A stretch of DNA of 64,000 nucleotides from Solimonas variicoloris DSM 15731 (GCF_000382285.1 NZ_KB907934.1:61401-125400), one strand, 5' to 3'; counted from the first letter of the stretch, positions 19,748-32,197 are shown. Notes: generated by a model from the sequence alone, not told the origin. Translations and numbers: made by a program.

Positions 19748-20842
19748 TCAATGCGCGTGATGGTGGCCGCCGCGCGGCCACAGCGTGGAGATCCAGGCGC
19801 GTCCGCCGCGGCGCAGCAACGAGGCTGTGCCGAGCGCGAGCAGGACCATCAGGGCGGCCGAATGCGCGAGGCCGGGCGCCGGCGTGACGCTGAAGCCCGG
19901 CCGCAGCAGCGGCGCGACGAAAGCGGCGAGCAGCAGCAGGGCGATCACCCAGGCGACGCTGCGGTCGACCAGTTCGACGGCGAACAGATGCAGCGCGCGG
20001 CGGACGTTGCCACGCGCGACGGCCAACGCGGCCAGCAGATACGCGCCGAGCAGCCACGGCGCTGCACGCTGGGCCAGATCACCGACGATCGCGAAGTAGC
20101 TGGCCGCCGGCAGCGGCTCGTCCTCCAGCGCCGCCAGTGCCAGCAGGCCGGCGAGCGCGCAGAGATTGCCGAGGCCCTCGTAGCGCGACGGCGGCGCGGC
20201 GTGGTGCGGATGGGCTTCGAGATGCGGGCGGCCGAACACGACGTGCAGGATCGAGCCGGCGACCAGGGCCTGGAACCAGGCCCAGCCGGCGTTGCCGAGC
20301 GTGTCGCCGAGCGCCGGCCCCCAGACGTAGCCGGCGACCGTGCCGGCGCACATGCCGGCGATCGCCGCGAGCGGCGGCCAGCGGCCGAACACCGGATACA
20401 GCAGCCACCAGACCATCAGGCCGACCGGCACGCTATGCACGGCGACCGCGAGCGGCAGCGCGATGCCGGCATGCGCCTCGCCGCCGGACGACAGCGCGAT
20501 GCCGTCGCCGAGGCTGTGCACGATCAGGCCGATCATCGCCAGCGCCAGGGCCGCGAGATGCGCTTCGCGGCGCGCGCGGCTGATCCAGTGCTCGAGCAGC
20601 GTCGGGCCGAGCAGTCCGGCGCCGAGGAAGAGCACGCTCCAGGCGCCGCCGGCGCTGAAGGTGCCGGGCACCACTTCGAGCAGCACGAGGCCGAAGATGC
20701 TGACGAACAGGAAGCCGTCGAGAAACGTCAGCAATGCCGGACGCGGGCGCGCCCAGACGTAGAGCAGCGGGCCGCAGGCAAGCGCGGCGAGCGTGGCGAG
20801 AAGAAGGGCGAGGTGCATGGCGGTGACGTCGTTCACGGCCAT
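19748..20842 (-). CDS. ZIP-like multi-pass membrane protein
   Basis: 364 residues with roughly nine to ten hydrophobic segments. Two histidine motifs inside membrane helices, IVHSLGDGIALSSG and VAVHSVPVGLMVWWL, are the metal-site motifs of the ZIP (zinc/iron permease) family; the tail ends in HHHAH. The N-terminal ~210 residues fit ZIP; the extra C-terminal helices (about residues 220-340) make it longer than a simple ZIP. Metal transport is likely but not proven. ATG 20842 is used; an internal ATG (MHLALL) nine codons in is possible. Confidence 0.7.
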   Translation of the reverse strand: MAVNDVTAMHLALLLATLAALACGPLLYVWARPRPALLTFLDGFLFVSIFGLVLLEVVPGTFSAGGAWSVLFLGAGLLGPTLLEHWISRARREAHLAALALAMIGLIVHSLGDGIALSSGGEAHAGIALPLAVAVHSVPVGLMVWWLLYPVFGRWPPLAAIAGMCAGTVAGYVWGPALGDTLGNAGWAWFQALVAGSILHVVFGRPHLEAHPHHAAPPSRYEGLGNLCALAGLLALAALEDEPLPAASYFAIVGDLAQRAAPWLLGAYLLAALAVARGNVRRALHLFAVELVDRSVAWVIALLLLAAFVAPLLRPGFSVTPAPGLAHSAALMVLLALGTASLLRRGGRAWISTLWPRGGHHHAH

Positions 20843-20911
20843 TATTCCACGTCCGTCAAGCGTTCATCCGCGGGCTGCTAAAGTGCGCGTCGCACCGGAG
20901 AGCCGAAGACC

Positions 20912-21409
20912 ATGAAAAGAATGCTGCTGCCGGTGGCGATCGTCGTCGCGCTGGCGATCGCCGCAGGCGGGTTCCTGATGAGCCGCAAGACCGACCGTTT
21001 CGACTACGAGGCGGTTTTCGAGACCGCGCCGCCGAGCGGCGCAGCCGGCGGCGCGCGGCTCGACCTCAAGACCTTCGCCGGCCGCACCCGCGACGAGGTG
21101 CGTGAGGTGCTCGGCGAGCCGCAGCGCTGCGAGCCGGCCGAGTTCTCCGAGCGCTGCCGCTACGGCGGACTCGGCGTCGAGATCACCTATATCGGCGGCA
21201 AGGCCGACTGGATCACGGTGCCGATGGGCTACGACGCCTATCCGCTGCTGCCGCAGACGCTGGCCACGCTCGGCCTGCCGGTGCGCGATCCGGACGACAT
21301 CAGCGAACACGAAAACATCTGGCACGACCTCGCTGGCTATCGCGAAGTGCGGCTCGTCGGCGGCGATCAGGGAGCGATCTATGCGCGCATCAAAGTGGCC
21401 ACGCGCTAG
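20912..21409 (+). CDS. Small membrane-anchored protein of unknown function, overlapping the alpha-2-macroglobulin gene
   Basis: 165 residues. One N-terminal transmembrane or signal-anchor helix (LLPVAIVVALAIAAGGFLM), then a soluble periplasmic part with TRDEVREVLGEPQRCEPAEF, a pattern seen in SmpA/OmlA-like small domains (xxVxxxLGxP), and a cysteine pair (C in QRCEP and ERCRYGG). No family can be named with confidence. Its last 29 bases overlap the start of the alpha-2-macroglobulin gene, which implies translational coupling and possibly a shared envelope function. Confidence 0.75.
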   Translation: MKRMLLPVAIVVALAIAAGGFLMSRKTDRFDYEAVFETAPPSGAAGGARLDLKTFAGRTRDEVREVLGEPQRCEPAEFSERCRYGGLGVEITYIGGKADWITVPMGYDAYPLLPQTLATLGLPVRDPDDISEHENIWHDLAGYREVRLVGGDQGAIYARIKVATR

Positions 21410-24400
21410 GCGCGCGCTTGCGGCGTCCGCCGCGCTGGCGATGCTGGCCGGCGCCGCGCCGGCGGCGGCCGAGGCGCTGACGCTGCTGCGCATCACGCCG
21501 GACGGCCGCGACGTGCCGGCCGAGAACCAGATCGTGCTGAGCTTCGACCGCGCCGTCGTGCCGCTCGGGCGCATGGAGCGCGACGCCTCCGAAGTGCCGG
21601 TCACGGTCACGCCGGACCCCGGCTGCCAGTGGCGCTGGCTCGATACCGAGAATCTCGCCTGCAATCTCGCCAGCGGCGCGCGCCTGCGTGCGGCCACCGA
21701 ATACACGGTCAGCGTGCAGGCGCCGGCCGACGGCGGCTTCGTCGCGCAGGACGGCAGCCGCCTGGCGGCGCCGCGCGTGCAGCGCTTCGTCACCGAGCTG
21801 CCGCGCGTGCAGTACGCCAGCGTCGGTGAATGGCGCGGACCGACCGAGCCGAGCGTGCGCGTGCGCTTCAACCAGCCGGTCACGGCGGCGTCGGTCGAGC
21901 GCGTGCTGAGCTTCGACGGCGCCGCGCTGCGCGCGCTGCCCGAGTACTACGATGACGACACGCCGTTCTGGACGCCGGACGGCGAGGCGCGCCAGCTGTG
22001 GCGCGTCGAACCGCGCGCGCCGCTCGCCGACGATCACGATGTCGCGCTGCGCATCAGGCCGGGCCTGCGCTCGGCCTTCGGGCCGCAGACCGGCAGCGAG
22101 TCGCGCAGCGTCGAATCGCTGCGCACCTTCGGCGCGCCGCGCCTGATCGGTCTGCGCTGCAGCGACGGCAACACGACGCGGCTCGCCGAGCCGGGCCGGC
22201 GCTGCGCGCCGCTGGAAGGCGTGTCACTGGTGTTCAGCACGCCGGTCGCCGTGTCCGAGCTGCGCGCCGCGCTGCGGCTGAACCCGGATCCGCGCGCCGC
22301 GTTCCGCGATCCCGACTACGACCCGTGGACCAACGCCGGCGACGGCGACGAAAGCGAAAAAGCCGCCGCGCGGCCGGTGAGCGGCGATCACGGCCGCGAT
22401 TCGACCTACGAACTGCGGCTGCCGTACACGCTCGCCGCCGATACCGACTACACCGTGACGCTGGCGGCGACGCTGAAGGATCGCTTCGGCCGGGCGTTCG
22501 GGCGCGAGGCGCGGCTGGGCCTGCGCACCGGCGCGCGCACGCCGCGGCTGGTCTTCGAGCACAGCCCGGCGGTGCTCGAGAGCGGCGTCGATTCCGAGGT
22601 GCCGGCGGTCGTCACCAATCTCGACCGCCTCGGGCTGTCCGCGCAGCGCCAGACGGCGACGCAGCACGACGAGGCGCGGCGCGAGGTGCCGGTGAGCGGT
22701 CCGCGCAATCTCGCTTTCGCGGTGCCGCTCGGCATTCGCGAACTGCTCGGCGCCGACAGCGGCGCGCTGTTCGGCGAGCTGACGAGCGCGCCGCGGACGT
22801 CGTCGCGGCCGCTGCCGTTCTTCGCCGAGGTCACGCCCTGGCAGGTGCATGCCAAGTACGGCAACGAAAACCTGCTGGTCTGGGTGACGGCACTGGCCGA
22901 CGGCGCGCGCGTCGCCGACGCTGACGTCGCCATCGTCGACGGCTGGAACGGCGCGGTGAAGGCGAGCGGCCGCACCGATCGCGACGGCCTGGCCTTGCTG
23001 CCCGGCGGCCGCGAGCTCGATCCCGAGCTGCAGCGCCAGTACGTGTCGACGACCGGCGGCGAGCAGCGCCAGCCACTGATGGTGCGCGTGGTCCGTGGCG
23101 ACGATATCGCGCTGCTGCCGCTGGCCAGCGAGTTCGAGGTCGACACCTGGCGGGCGTCGCGCGAGCAGGTTTCCGAATGGCGGCGCGCGCGGCACGGCCA
23201 TCTGCGCGCCTGGGGTGCGACCGCGCAGGGCGTGTACCGCGCCGGCGACACGCTGCAGTACAAGCTCTACGTGCGCGACGACGCCGAGCGCGGCCTGAAG
23301 GCGGCGCCGGCCGCCGGCTACACGCTGCGCATCATCGATCCGACCGGCACCACCGTGCAGGAGCGCAGCGGACTGTCGCTGTCGGCGTTCGGGGCGCTGG
23401 CCGGCGAGTTCAAGCTGGCGCAAAGCGCCGCTGTCGGCTGGTACCGCTTCGAGCTGCAGCCGTCGTACGCCAAGGATCTGACGCTGGAGCCGATGCGCGT
23501 GCTGGTCTCCGACTTCGTGCCGGCGCCGTTCCGCGTCGCCGCCGAATGGCGCGCGAAAAGCGCGACGCCCGGCGCGACGCCGACCGCGGCCTTGCGCGCG
23601 ACGCTGCACGGCGGCGGGCCGTTCGCCGGCGCGCCGGCGCGGCTCAACGCGCGGCTGCATGCGCGCGGGCTCGAATCGCGTGATCCGCTGGCGCGCCGCT
23701 ACCGTTTCGATACCTGGCAGGACGGCGGCCGCGATGCCGCGCCGCTGCTCGATGCGCAGGCGGCGCTCGACGCCAAGGGCGAATGGAGTGCGCCCGTGCA
23801 AGTCGACGACGGGCCGGTGCTGTACGGCGATCTGGTGCTCGAGGGCACGGTGCAGGACGACCGCGGCCGTTCGATCGTCGGTCAGGCGCGCATTGCCTAT
23901 TTCGGACGCGATCGCTACATCGGCGTCCAGCATCAGGGCTGGGCGCGCGCCGGCCAGCCGACCACGGTGGAGACGCTGGTCGTCGACCGCGACGGCAAGC
24001 CGGTGGCCGGCAGTCCGTACTACGTGAAGATCGAGCGCAAGATCACCAAGGGCGCGCGCGTCAAAGGCGCCGGCAACGCCTACATCACGCGTTACGTGCA
24101 CGAATGGCAGCGCGTCGCCACCTGCAAGGGCCGCGCGTCGGCGCAGGGCAATGCCTGCACCTTCACGCCGGATGCCGGCGGCGAGCTGCGCGCGGTCGCG
24201 ATGACGCAGGACACGCAGCAGCGCCTGCACACGTCGACTACCTGGATCTACACGCAGGGCAGCGATGCCGTGCTCTGGGAGGACCGCCCGGACTTCTCGC
24301 TCGACGTGCGCCCCGATCAGGCGGCGTACCGGGTCGGCGACACCGCGAAGCTGTTCGTGAAGAACCCGTTCCCGGGCGCGACCGCGCTGGTCACGGTCGA

Positions 24401-27074
24401 GCGCTACGGCGTCATCACGCGGCGCACCGAGACACTGGCGACGGCGACGCCGGTGATCGAGGTGCCGATCAAGCCGGAGTATCTGCCGGGCGCGTACGTG
24501 TCGGTCGTCGTCATGTCGCCGCGTGTCAGCGCGCCGGTCAAGGACGGCGTCGACCTCGGCAAGCCGACGTTCCGCATGGGCTACGCGACGCTTGCCGTCG
24601 AGGACCCGTACCGCGAGCTGCAGGTGCAGGTGACGCCGGCGAAATCGGTGCTGCGGCCGCGCGACAGCGTGGCGGTGGAACTGAAGGCGACGCCGCGGCA
24701 CGCCAGCGGCGAGCCGATCGAGTTCGCGGTCGCCGTGCTCGACGAGGCGGTGTTCGATCTGATCCAGGGCGGCAGCGCCTACTTCGATCCGCTCAAGGGC
24801 TTCACCCAGCTCGATCCGCTCGATCTCGCCAACTACAGCCTGCTGACACGCCTGGTCGGACGCCAGAAGTTCGAGAAGAAGGGCGCCAGCCCCGGCGGCG
24901 ACGGCGGCGCCGACCTGTCGCTGCGCTCGATCGAGAAATTCGTCGCGTACTGGAATCCGGCGCTGCCGGCCGACGCGCAGGGCCGCGCCAGCTTCACCTT
25001 CACCGCGCCCGACAATCTGACCGGCTGGCGCGTGCTGGCGATGGCGGTGACGCCGTCGGACCGCATGGGCCTCGGCCAGGGCTCGGTCGCCGTCAACAAG
25101 CCGACCGAGCTGCGTCCGGCGCTGCCGAACCAGCTGACGCGCGGCGATCGCGTCGACGCCGAGTTCACGGTGATGAACCGCGAGCAGAAGGCGCGCACGC
25201 TGGCGGTCAGCGTCGAGGCCAGCGGCGCGGCGAGCGGCCAGGTTTCGCAGGCGCTGACGCTGCAGCCGTTCGAGCGCCGCAACGTCGCCTTGCCGCTGAC
25301 GGTCGACGGCAGCGGCGCGGTGCACTTCATCGCGCGCGCCGGCGAGGGCGAGCAGGGCGACGCGCTGCAGCTCGACGTGCCGGTGCACGAGCGGCCGCTG
25401 ACGGTGACGGCGGCCGATTTCTCGACGCTGACCGCCGACGCGCCGCTGACGATCCCATTGCAAGCCCCGGCCGACGCGCCGCGCGCCGAGCTGCAGCTGA
25501 ACTTCGCGAGCACGGCGATCGGCAATCTCGACGGCGCCTTCCGCTACATGGCCGAGTATCCGTACCTGTGCTGGGAGCAGCGCCTGAGCAAGGGCGTGAT
25601 GGCGGCGCACTTCCTCAAGCTGCGCGAGCGCCTCGCGTCGCCGCCCCAGGAACCTCTTGATTGGCCGGGCGCGGCGGCGCAGACGCAGGCGATGCTGGCC
25701 GACGCCGCCGCCTTCCAGACGCCGGGCGGCGGCATGGCCTTCTTCGTGCCCGAGAACGAGCGCGCAAGTCCGTATCTGTCGGCGTACACGGCACTCGCTT
25801 TCGGCTGGCTGCAGCAGCTCGGCTATGAGCCGCCGCGCGAGGTCTGGGACAAGCTCGACGGCTATCTGCAGCGCCTGCTGCGCGAGGATGTCCATGCCAG
25901 TGGCTACGACAGCGCCGAGCTGCGCGCGCAGGTACGGGCGACCGCGCTCGCCGCGCTCGCGCAGCGCGGCAAGCTGGGCGCCGACGAATTACGCCGCTAC
26001 GAGCCGCAGCTGCCGCGCATGGGCCTGTTCGGCGAGGCGCTGTACGCGCAGGCGGCGGCGCACACGCGCGGCGCCGACGCGCCGCTGCAGGCGGCGATCG
26101 CGCGCATCCTCGCGCGCGGCCAGCAGTCGGCGGGCACGCTGGCGCTCGACGACCGCAGCGACACGACGGTCTACGCCTGGCTGCTCGGCTCGCCCTTGCG
26201 CTCGAACTGCGCGGCGCTGTCGGCGCTGCTCGCGCGCGGCGCGGCGAACGAGCGCGAGGCCGAGCTGCCGATGAAGCTGACGCGCACGATCACGCAGGCG
26301 CGCGGCACGCGCGTGTACTGGGAGGACACGCAGGAAAACGTCTGGTGCACGCGTGCGCTGATCGAGTACGCCGACCGCTACGAGGCCACGCCGCTGCAGA
26401 TGACGGCGAGCGCGACGCTCGGCGATCCGCAAGCGAGCGGCCTGGCGCTCGGCAGCGTGCAGCTCGCCGCCGGCCGTTCGGCGAGCCTCGTCAAGCCGCT
26501 CGACGTGAAAGCCGCGACGACGGCGTCGCTGAAGATCAGCGGCGAAGGTCAGGGACGCGCCTACGTGACGACGATGCTGCGCTACGCGACGCCGGTGCCG
26601 ACGGCGCCGCTGTCGGCCGGCCTCGCGGTGACGCGACGCTACAGCGTGCAGCGCAGCGGGCAATGGCAGGCGCTCGAAGGCGAGGTGCTGAACGTGAAGC
26701 GCGGCGAACTCGTCAAGGCCGAACTCGTCGTCGACGTGCCGGCCTGGGCGACGTACCTCGTCGTCGACGATCCGGTGCCGGCCGGTTTCGAGCCGCTGAA
26801 TCCGGATCTGGCGACGGCCTCGGGCATCGGCGCCGAGGCTATGGCCGAGGCGAGCCCCGCCTATCCGTATCCGTTCTACCACCGCGAGCTGCGCTTCGAC
26901 GCCGTGCGCTTCTATGCCGACGAGGTGACGGAAGGCCGCTACCAGCTGGCGTGGATCGGCCAGGCCGTGGCGACCGGCGAGTTCGCGGCGACCGAGACCC
27001 ACGTCGAGCGCATGTACGACCCGGACGTGTTCGGCAACGGCGTGGCGACGCGGTTCCGGATCGAGGCGCCGTGA
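21381..27074 (+). CDS. Bacterial alpha-2-macroglobulin (large protease-trap protein)
   Basis: 1897 residues with a signal peptide (ALAASAALAMLAGAAPAAAE). Repeated MG domains, an MG2-type segment (RAWGATAQGVYRAGDTLQYK), the conserved PALPADAQGRASFTFTAPDN and LTGWRVLAMAVT region, and a CWEQ thioester motif (Cys1397-Gln1400) in EYPYLCWEQRLSKG mark the thioester-bearing class. The C-terminal complement-like thioester domain and final MG domain (VVDDPVPAGFEPLNP) are intact. Such proteins trap proteases in the periplasm and typically pair with PBP1C, which follows 16 bases downstream. The ATG at 21381 has a GGGAG site. No lipobox is visible in the signal peptide, unlike E. coli YfhM. Confidence 0.96.
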   Translation: MRASKWPRARRALAASAALAMLAGAAPAAAEALTLLRITPDGRDVPAENQIVLSFDRAVVPLGRMERDASEVPVTVTPDPGCQWRWLDTENLACNLASGARLRAATEYTVSVQAPADGGFVAQDGSRLAAPRVQRFVTELPRVQYASVGEWRGPTEPSVRVRFNQPVTAASVERVLSFDGAALRALPEYYDDDTPFWTPDGEARQLWRVEPRAPLADDHDVALRIRPGLRSAFGPQTGSESRSVESLRTFGAPRLIGLRCSDGNTTRLAEPGRRCAPLEGVSLVFSTPVAVSELRAALRLNPDPRAAFRDPDYDPWTNAGDGDESEKAAARPVSGDHGRDSTYELRLPYTLAADTDYTVTLAATLKDRFGRAFGREARLGLRTGARTPRLVFEHSPAVLESGVDSEVPAVVTNLDRLGLSAQRQTATQHDEARREVPVSGPRNLAFAVPLGIRELLGADSGALFGELTSAPRTSSRPLPFFAEVTPWQVHAKYGNENLLVWVTALADGARVADADVAIVDGWNGAVKASGRTDRDGLALLPGGRELDPELQRQYVSTTGGEQRQPLMVRVVRGDDIALLPLASEFEVDTWRASREQVSEWRRARHGHLRAWGATAQGVYRAGDTLQYKLYVRDDAERGLKAAPAAGYTLRIIDPTGTTVQERSGLSLSAFGALAGEFKLAQSAAVGWYRFELQPSYAKDLTLEPMRVLVSDFVPAPFRVAAEWRAKSATPGATPTAALRATLHGGGPFAGAPARLNARLHARGLESRDPLARRYRFDTWQDGGRDAAPLLDAQAALDAKGEWSAPVQVDDGPVLYGDLVLEGTVQDDRGRSIVGQARIAYFGRDRYIGVQHQGWARAGQPTTVETLVVDRDGKPVAGSPYYVKIERKITKGARVKGAGNAYITRYVHEWQRVATCKGRASAQGNACTFTPDAGGELRAVAMTQDTQQRLHTSTTWIYTQGSDAVLWEDRPDFSLDVRPDQAAYRVGDTAKLFVKNPFPGATALVTVERYGVITRRTETLATATPVIEVPIKPEYLPGAYVSVVVMSPRVSAPVKDGVDLGKPTFRMGYATLAVEDPYRELQVQVTPAKSVLRPRDSVAVELKATPRHASGEPIEFAVAVLDEAVFDLIQGGSAYFDPLKGFTQLDPLDLANYSLLTRLVGRQKFEKKGASPGGDGGADLSLRSIEKFVAYWNPALPADAQGRASFTFTAPDNLTGWRVLAMAVTPSDRMGLGQGSVAVNKPTELRPALPNQLTRGDRVDAEFTVMNREQKARTLAVSVEASGAASGQVSQALTLQPFERRNVALPLTVDGSGAVHFIARAGEGEQGDALQLDVPVHERPLTVTAADFSTLTADAPLTIPLQAPADAPRAELQLNFASTAIGNLDGAFRYMAEYPYLCWEQRLSKGVMAAHFLKLRERLASPPQEPLDWPGAAAQTQAMLADAAAFQTPGGGMAFFVPENERASPYLSAYTALAFGWLQQLGYEPPREVWDKLDGYLQRLLREDVHASGYDSAELRAQVRATALAALAQRGKLGADELRRYEPQLPRMGLFGEALYAQAAAHTRGADAPLQAAIARILARGQQSAGTLALDDRSDTTVYAWLLGSPLRSNCAALSALLARGAANEREAELPMKLTRTITQARGTRVYWEDTQENVWCTRALIEYADRYEATPLQMTASATLGDPQASGLALGSVQLAAGRSASLVKPLDVKAATTASLKISGEGQGRAYVTTMLRYATPVPTAPLSAGLAVTRRYSVQRSGQWQALEGEVLNVKRGELVKAELVVDVPAWATYLVVDDPVPAGFEPLNPDLATASGIGAEAMAEASPAYPYPFYHRELRFDAVRFYADEVTEGRYQLAWIGQAVATGEFAATETHVERMYDPDVFGNGVATRFRIEAP

Positions 27075-27090
27075 CGCGGGTGCGGCCGGC

Positions 27091-29193
27091 GTGAGCGCGA
27101 TGGCGTGGCTGCGTGGCCTGCGCGGCGCTCGGCGGCTGGCCGCGCTGGGCGCCCTGCTGCTCGGCGCGCTGGCGCTGGCGACGGCGTTCGCGCAACGCGC
27201 ATTGCCCGACACGCTGCGCCTCGACGCCGAGGCCGCGCGGCAGGTCGAGCTGCTCGATCGCGATGGCCGGCCGCTGCGTCTGGCCTACGACGGCGGCTGG
27301 AACCTGCACGAGCGCGTGCCGCTCGCCGCGGTGCCGGCGACGCTGCGCGTGGCGATCGTCGCGGCCGAGGACCGCCGTTTCTGGACGCACGTCGGCATCG
27401 ACTGGCGCGCGCGCGCCTCGGCGCTGTGGGTCAATCTGCGCAACGGCCGCGCCGTGCGTGGCGCCAGCACGATCAGCGAGCAGGTCGTGCGCATCCTCCA
27501 TCCGCGGCCGCGCACCGTCTGGTCGCGCTGGGTCGAGGGCTTCGAGGCGCTGCGTTTGGAGGCGCGCTTCAGCAAGGCCGAGATTCTCGAGTTCTATCTG
27601 AATCAGGTGCCGTACGGCGCCAACCGGCGCGGCGTCGCGCCGGCCGCCGCGTACTACTTCGACCGCAGCCTCGACACGCTGGCGCCCGACGAGATGCTGG
27701 CGCTCGCCGTGCTGGTGCGCGCGCCGACGCGGCTGGCGGGCGATCCGCCGGCGCTGCGCCAGCGTATGCGCCGCCTGGCGCAGGCGCTGGCCGAGCAGGG
27801 CCGCTGGCACGCGCCGCTGCCGGAAACGGCGCCGGCGCTGGCGCGCGCGCGGCCGTCGCTGCAGGCCGCGCACTTCGCCGCCTGGGCCGGGCGCGCCGCG
27901 GTGCGCCAGCGGCCCGGCGCCGCGCGCGTGCGCTCGACGCTCGATGCCGACCTGCAGCAGTCGGCCGAGGCTTTCCTGCGCGAGCGCCTGCGCGATCTGG
28001 CGCGCGAGGGCGCCGCGCAGGGCGCGGTGCTGGTCGTCGATCTCGACGGCAATCGCGTACGCGCCTACGCGACGGCCGATCGTCTGCATCCGGACGTCGT
28101 CGGCATCGATCCGGTGCAGACGCCGCGCCAGCCCGGCTCGACGCTCAAACCCCTGCTGTACGCGATGGCGATCGAGCGCGGCTGGCGCGCCGATACGACG
28201 ATCGACGACGCCGAGCTGCGTGAACGCATCAACGGCGGCCTGCACGAGTACCGCAACTACAGCCGCGTGCATTACGGCCGCGTCACGGTCGCCGAAGCGC
28301 TCGGCAATTCGCTCAACATCCCGGCGGTCAAGGCTCTGCAGTTCGTCGGCCAGGCGCCGTTCCTGGCGCGGCTGCGCGCGCTCGGCGTCGACAGCCTCGA
28401 CCAGCATCCGAACGTCTACGGCGACGGCCTTGCGCTCGGCAACGGCGCGCTGACGCTGTACGAGCTCGTGCAGGCGTACACGGCACTGGCCCGCGACGGT
28501 CTCTGGCAGCCGCTGACGGTGCTCGACGACGCCGGTCCGCGCGCGCCGCCGCGCGCGCTCTACACGCGCGACGCGGCGCACGCGATCAGCGCCATCCTTT
28601 CCGACGCCGCGGCGCGGCTGCTGGAGTTCGGCGAGGGCGGGGTGCTGCGCTTTCCGGTCGCCACTGCGGTCAAGACCGGCACGTCGAGCGACTATCGCGA
28701 CGCCTGGACCGTGGCCTACGACGGGCGCTGGCTGGTCGGCGTATGGCTCGGCAATCTCTCGGGCCAGCCGACCGAGGGCGTCACCGGCGCGCGCGGCCCG
28801 GCGCTGCTGACGCGCTCGCTGCTCGCGCGCCTGCCGACCGACGTTGCGCTGCGCGCGCAGCTGGCCGCGCCGGAGCGGCCGGAACCCGGGCCGGCGCCGG
28901 CCGCGGCGCCGGCGGCGCCCGCCGAACCCGTGCTGGCGCAGCCCTTCGATGGCCTGCTGCTGGCGCGCGATCCGCGCATCCCGGCCGCGCTGCAGGCTTT
29001 CCGCTTCGAGCTGGCCTGGCGCGAGCCGCCGCAGCGGGTGCGCTGGGAGGTCGACGGCGCGGTCGTCGCCGAGACTCGTGAACCGTATTTCGACTGGCCG
29101 CTGGCGGCCGGCGCGCATGCGGTCCGCGCCCTCGTGCTCGATGCCGGCGGCGCCGAGCGGGCGACCGGCACGGCCCGTCTGACGGTGCGCTGA
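27091..29193 (+). CDS. pbpC: Penicillin-binding protein 1C (bifunctional transglycosylase/transpeptidase)
   Basis: 700 residues. One N-terminal membrane helix (~residues 14-34), a GT51 transglycosylase domain with catalytic Glu93 in AAEDRRFWTHVGID and the GASTISEQVVRIL block, then a transpeptidase domain with S350-T-L-K353 in PGSTLKPLLYAMA, SLN in GNSLNIPAVK and KTGTSSDYRDAW. The last ~90 residues form the PBP1C C-terminal domain. It builds or repairs peptidoglycan in the periplasm and belongs with the alpha-2-macroglobulin upstream. The GTG start at 27091 is used; ATG at 27100 is equally possible. Confidence 0.97.
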   Translation: MSAMAWLRGLRGARRLAALGALLLGALALATAFAQRALPDTLRLDAEAARQVELLDRDGRPLRLAYDGGWNLHERVPLAAVPATLRVAIVAAEDRRFWTHVGIDWRARASALWVNLRNGRAVRGASTISEQVVRILHPRPRTVWSRWVEGFEALRLEARFSKAEILEFYLNQVPYGANRRGVAPAAAYYFDRSLDTLAPDEMLALAVLVRAPTRLAGDPPALRQRMRRLAQALAEQGRWHAPLPETAPALARARPSLQAAHFAAWAGRAAVRQRPGAARVRSTLDADLQQSAEAFLRERLRDLAREGAAQGAVLVVDLDGNRVRAYATADRLHPDVVGIDPVQTPRQPGSTLKPLLYAMAIERGWRADTTIDDAELRERINGGLHEYRNYSRVHYGRVTVAEALGNSLNIPAVKALQFVGQAPFLARLRALGVDSLDQHPNVYGDGLALGNGALTLYELVQAYTALARDGLWQPLTVLDDAGPRAPPRALYTRDAAHAISAILSDAAARLLEFGEGGVLRFPVATAVKTGTSSDYRDAWTVAYDGRWLVGVWLGNLSGQPTEGVTGARGPALLTRSLLARLPTDVALRAQLAAPERPEPGPAPAAAPAAPAEPVLAQPFDGLLLARDPRIPAALQAFRFELAWREPPQRVRWEVDGAVVAETREPYFDWPLAAGAHAVRALVLDAGGAERATGTARLTVR

Positions 29194-29346
29194 CAGCGCC
29201 GCGCGCGGCCCCGCAAGCGCGGCTCAAGTCGTTGATCGCAAAGCGCGTTGCGAGGATTTCCGGGGTGTGCGGCTTGATTCTTGCGACATCGGCCGCATCA
29301 CAGTCTTCCGAGCCGGCATAATGCCGGCAGACAACCAGGAGATCTC

Positions 29347-31746
<2,400 letters not shown>

Positions 31747-31758
31747 GTGGGGTCATCG

Positions 31759-31796
31759 ACCCCGGTCCTCCGTCAGCGGAGGGCCGGGGTTTTTCT
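31759..31796 (+). terminator. Intrinsic terminator of lon
   Basis: Long stem: ACCCCGG plus CTCCG pairs with CGGAG plus CCGGGGT around a TCAG loop, with a one-base mismatch inside, followed by TTTTC. Confidence 0.9.
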
Positions 31797-31837
31797 TTGC
31801 GCGCGGCGCGCGCGCGATGTCGAACGACGGCGACGCG

Positions 31838-32197
31838 CTACGAGCAGATTCGCCAGTTCTTCGGCTCGTCCCAGACGCGGATCTCGCGAAAGCCGGCGAC
31901 CGCCGCGCCGCTGGCCTTGTCGGTCGCCTCGGCGATCTCGATCTGGACGTTGCCGCGCTCGTGGTCGAGTACCGAGCCGCGATAGGCGATCGCGCCGTCG
32001 GCAGAATCGCGGCAGACCTGCAGGCCGCGCTCGCGGCGGATGCGGGCGATCTCGGCGTTGCGATCGGGCGCCGGCGCGGCGACCGCGGCCGGCGCATCGG
32101 CGGCGGGCGCGGGCGGCGCCTCCTGCGCGAAGGCGGGGGCGGCGGCGCTCAGCCAGACGGCGAGTACGAACTTCGAGGGCAGGGCGGCAGGGCGCAT
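31838..32197 (-). CDS. Secreted protein of unknown function
   Basis: 119 residues. Signal peptide (FVLAVWLSAAAPAFAQ) followed by a Pro/Ala-rich stretch and a small domain (RNAEIARIRRERGLQVCRDS ... GNVQIEIAEATDKASGAAV) with two cysteines, one in LQVCRDS and one at the penultimate residue, that could form a disulfide. I do not recognise a family. ATG 32197 has a GGAG site; the frame continues open upstream into gloB territory, which I treat as chance. It lies 53 bases downstream of gloB on the same strand and may be co-transcribed with it. Confidence 0.65.
   Translation of the reverse strand: MRPAALPSKFVLAVWLSAAAPAFAQEAPPAPAADAPAAVAAPAPDRNAEIARIRRERGLQVCRDSADGAIAYRGSVLDHERGNVQIEIAEATDKASGAAVAGFREIRVWDEPKNWRICS

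Noticed and set aside
22224..25895. Very long open frame (over 1200 codons) on the minus strand
   Set aside because: It lies antiparallel to the alpha-2-macroglobulin gene and is Arg/Ala/Gly-rich without domains; an effect of high GC at codon position three.
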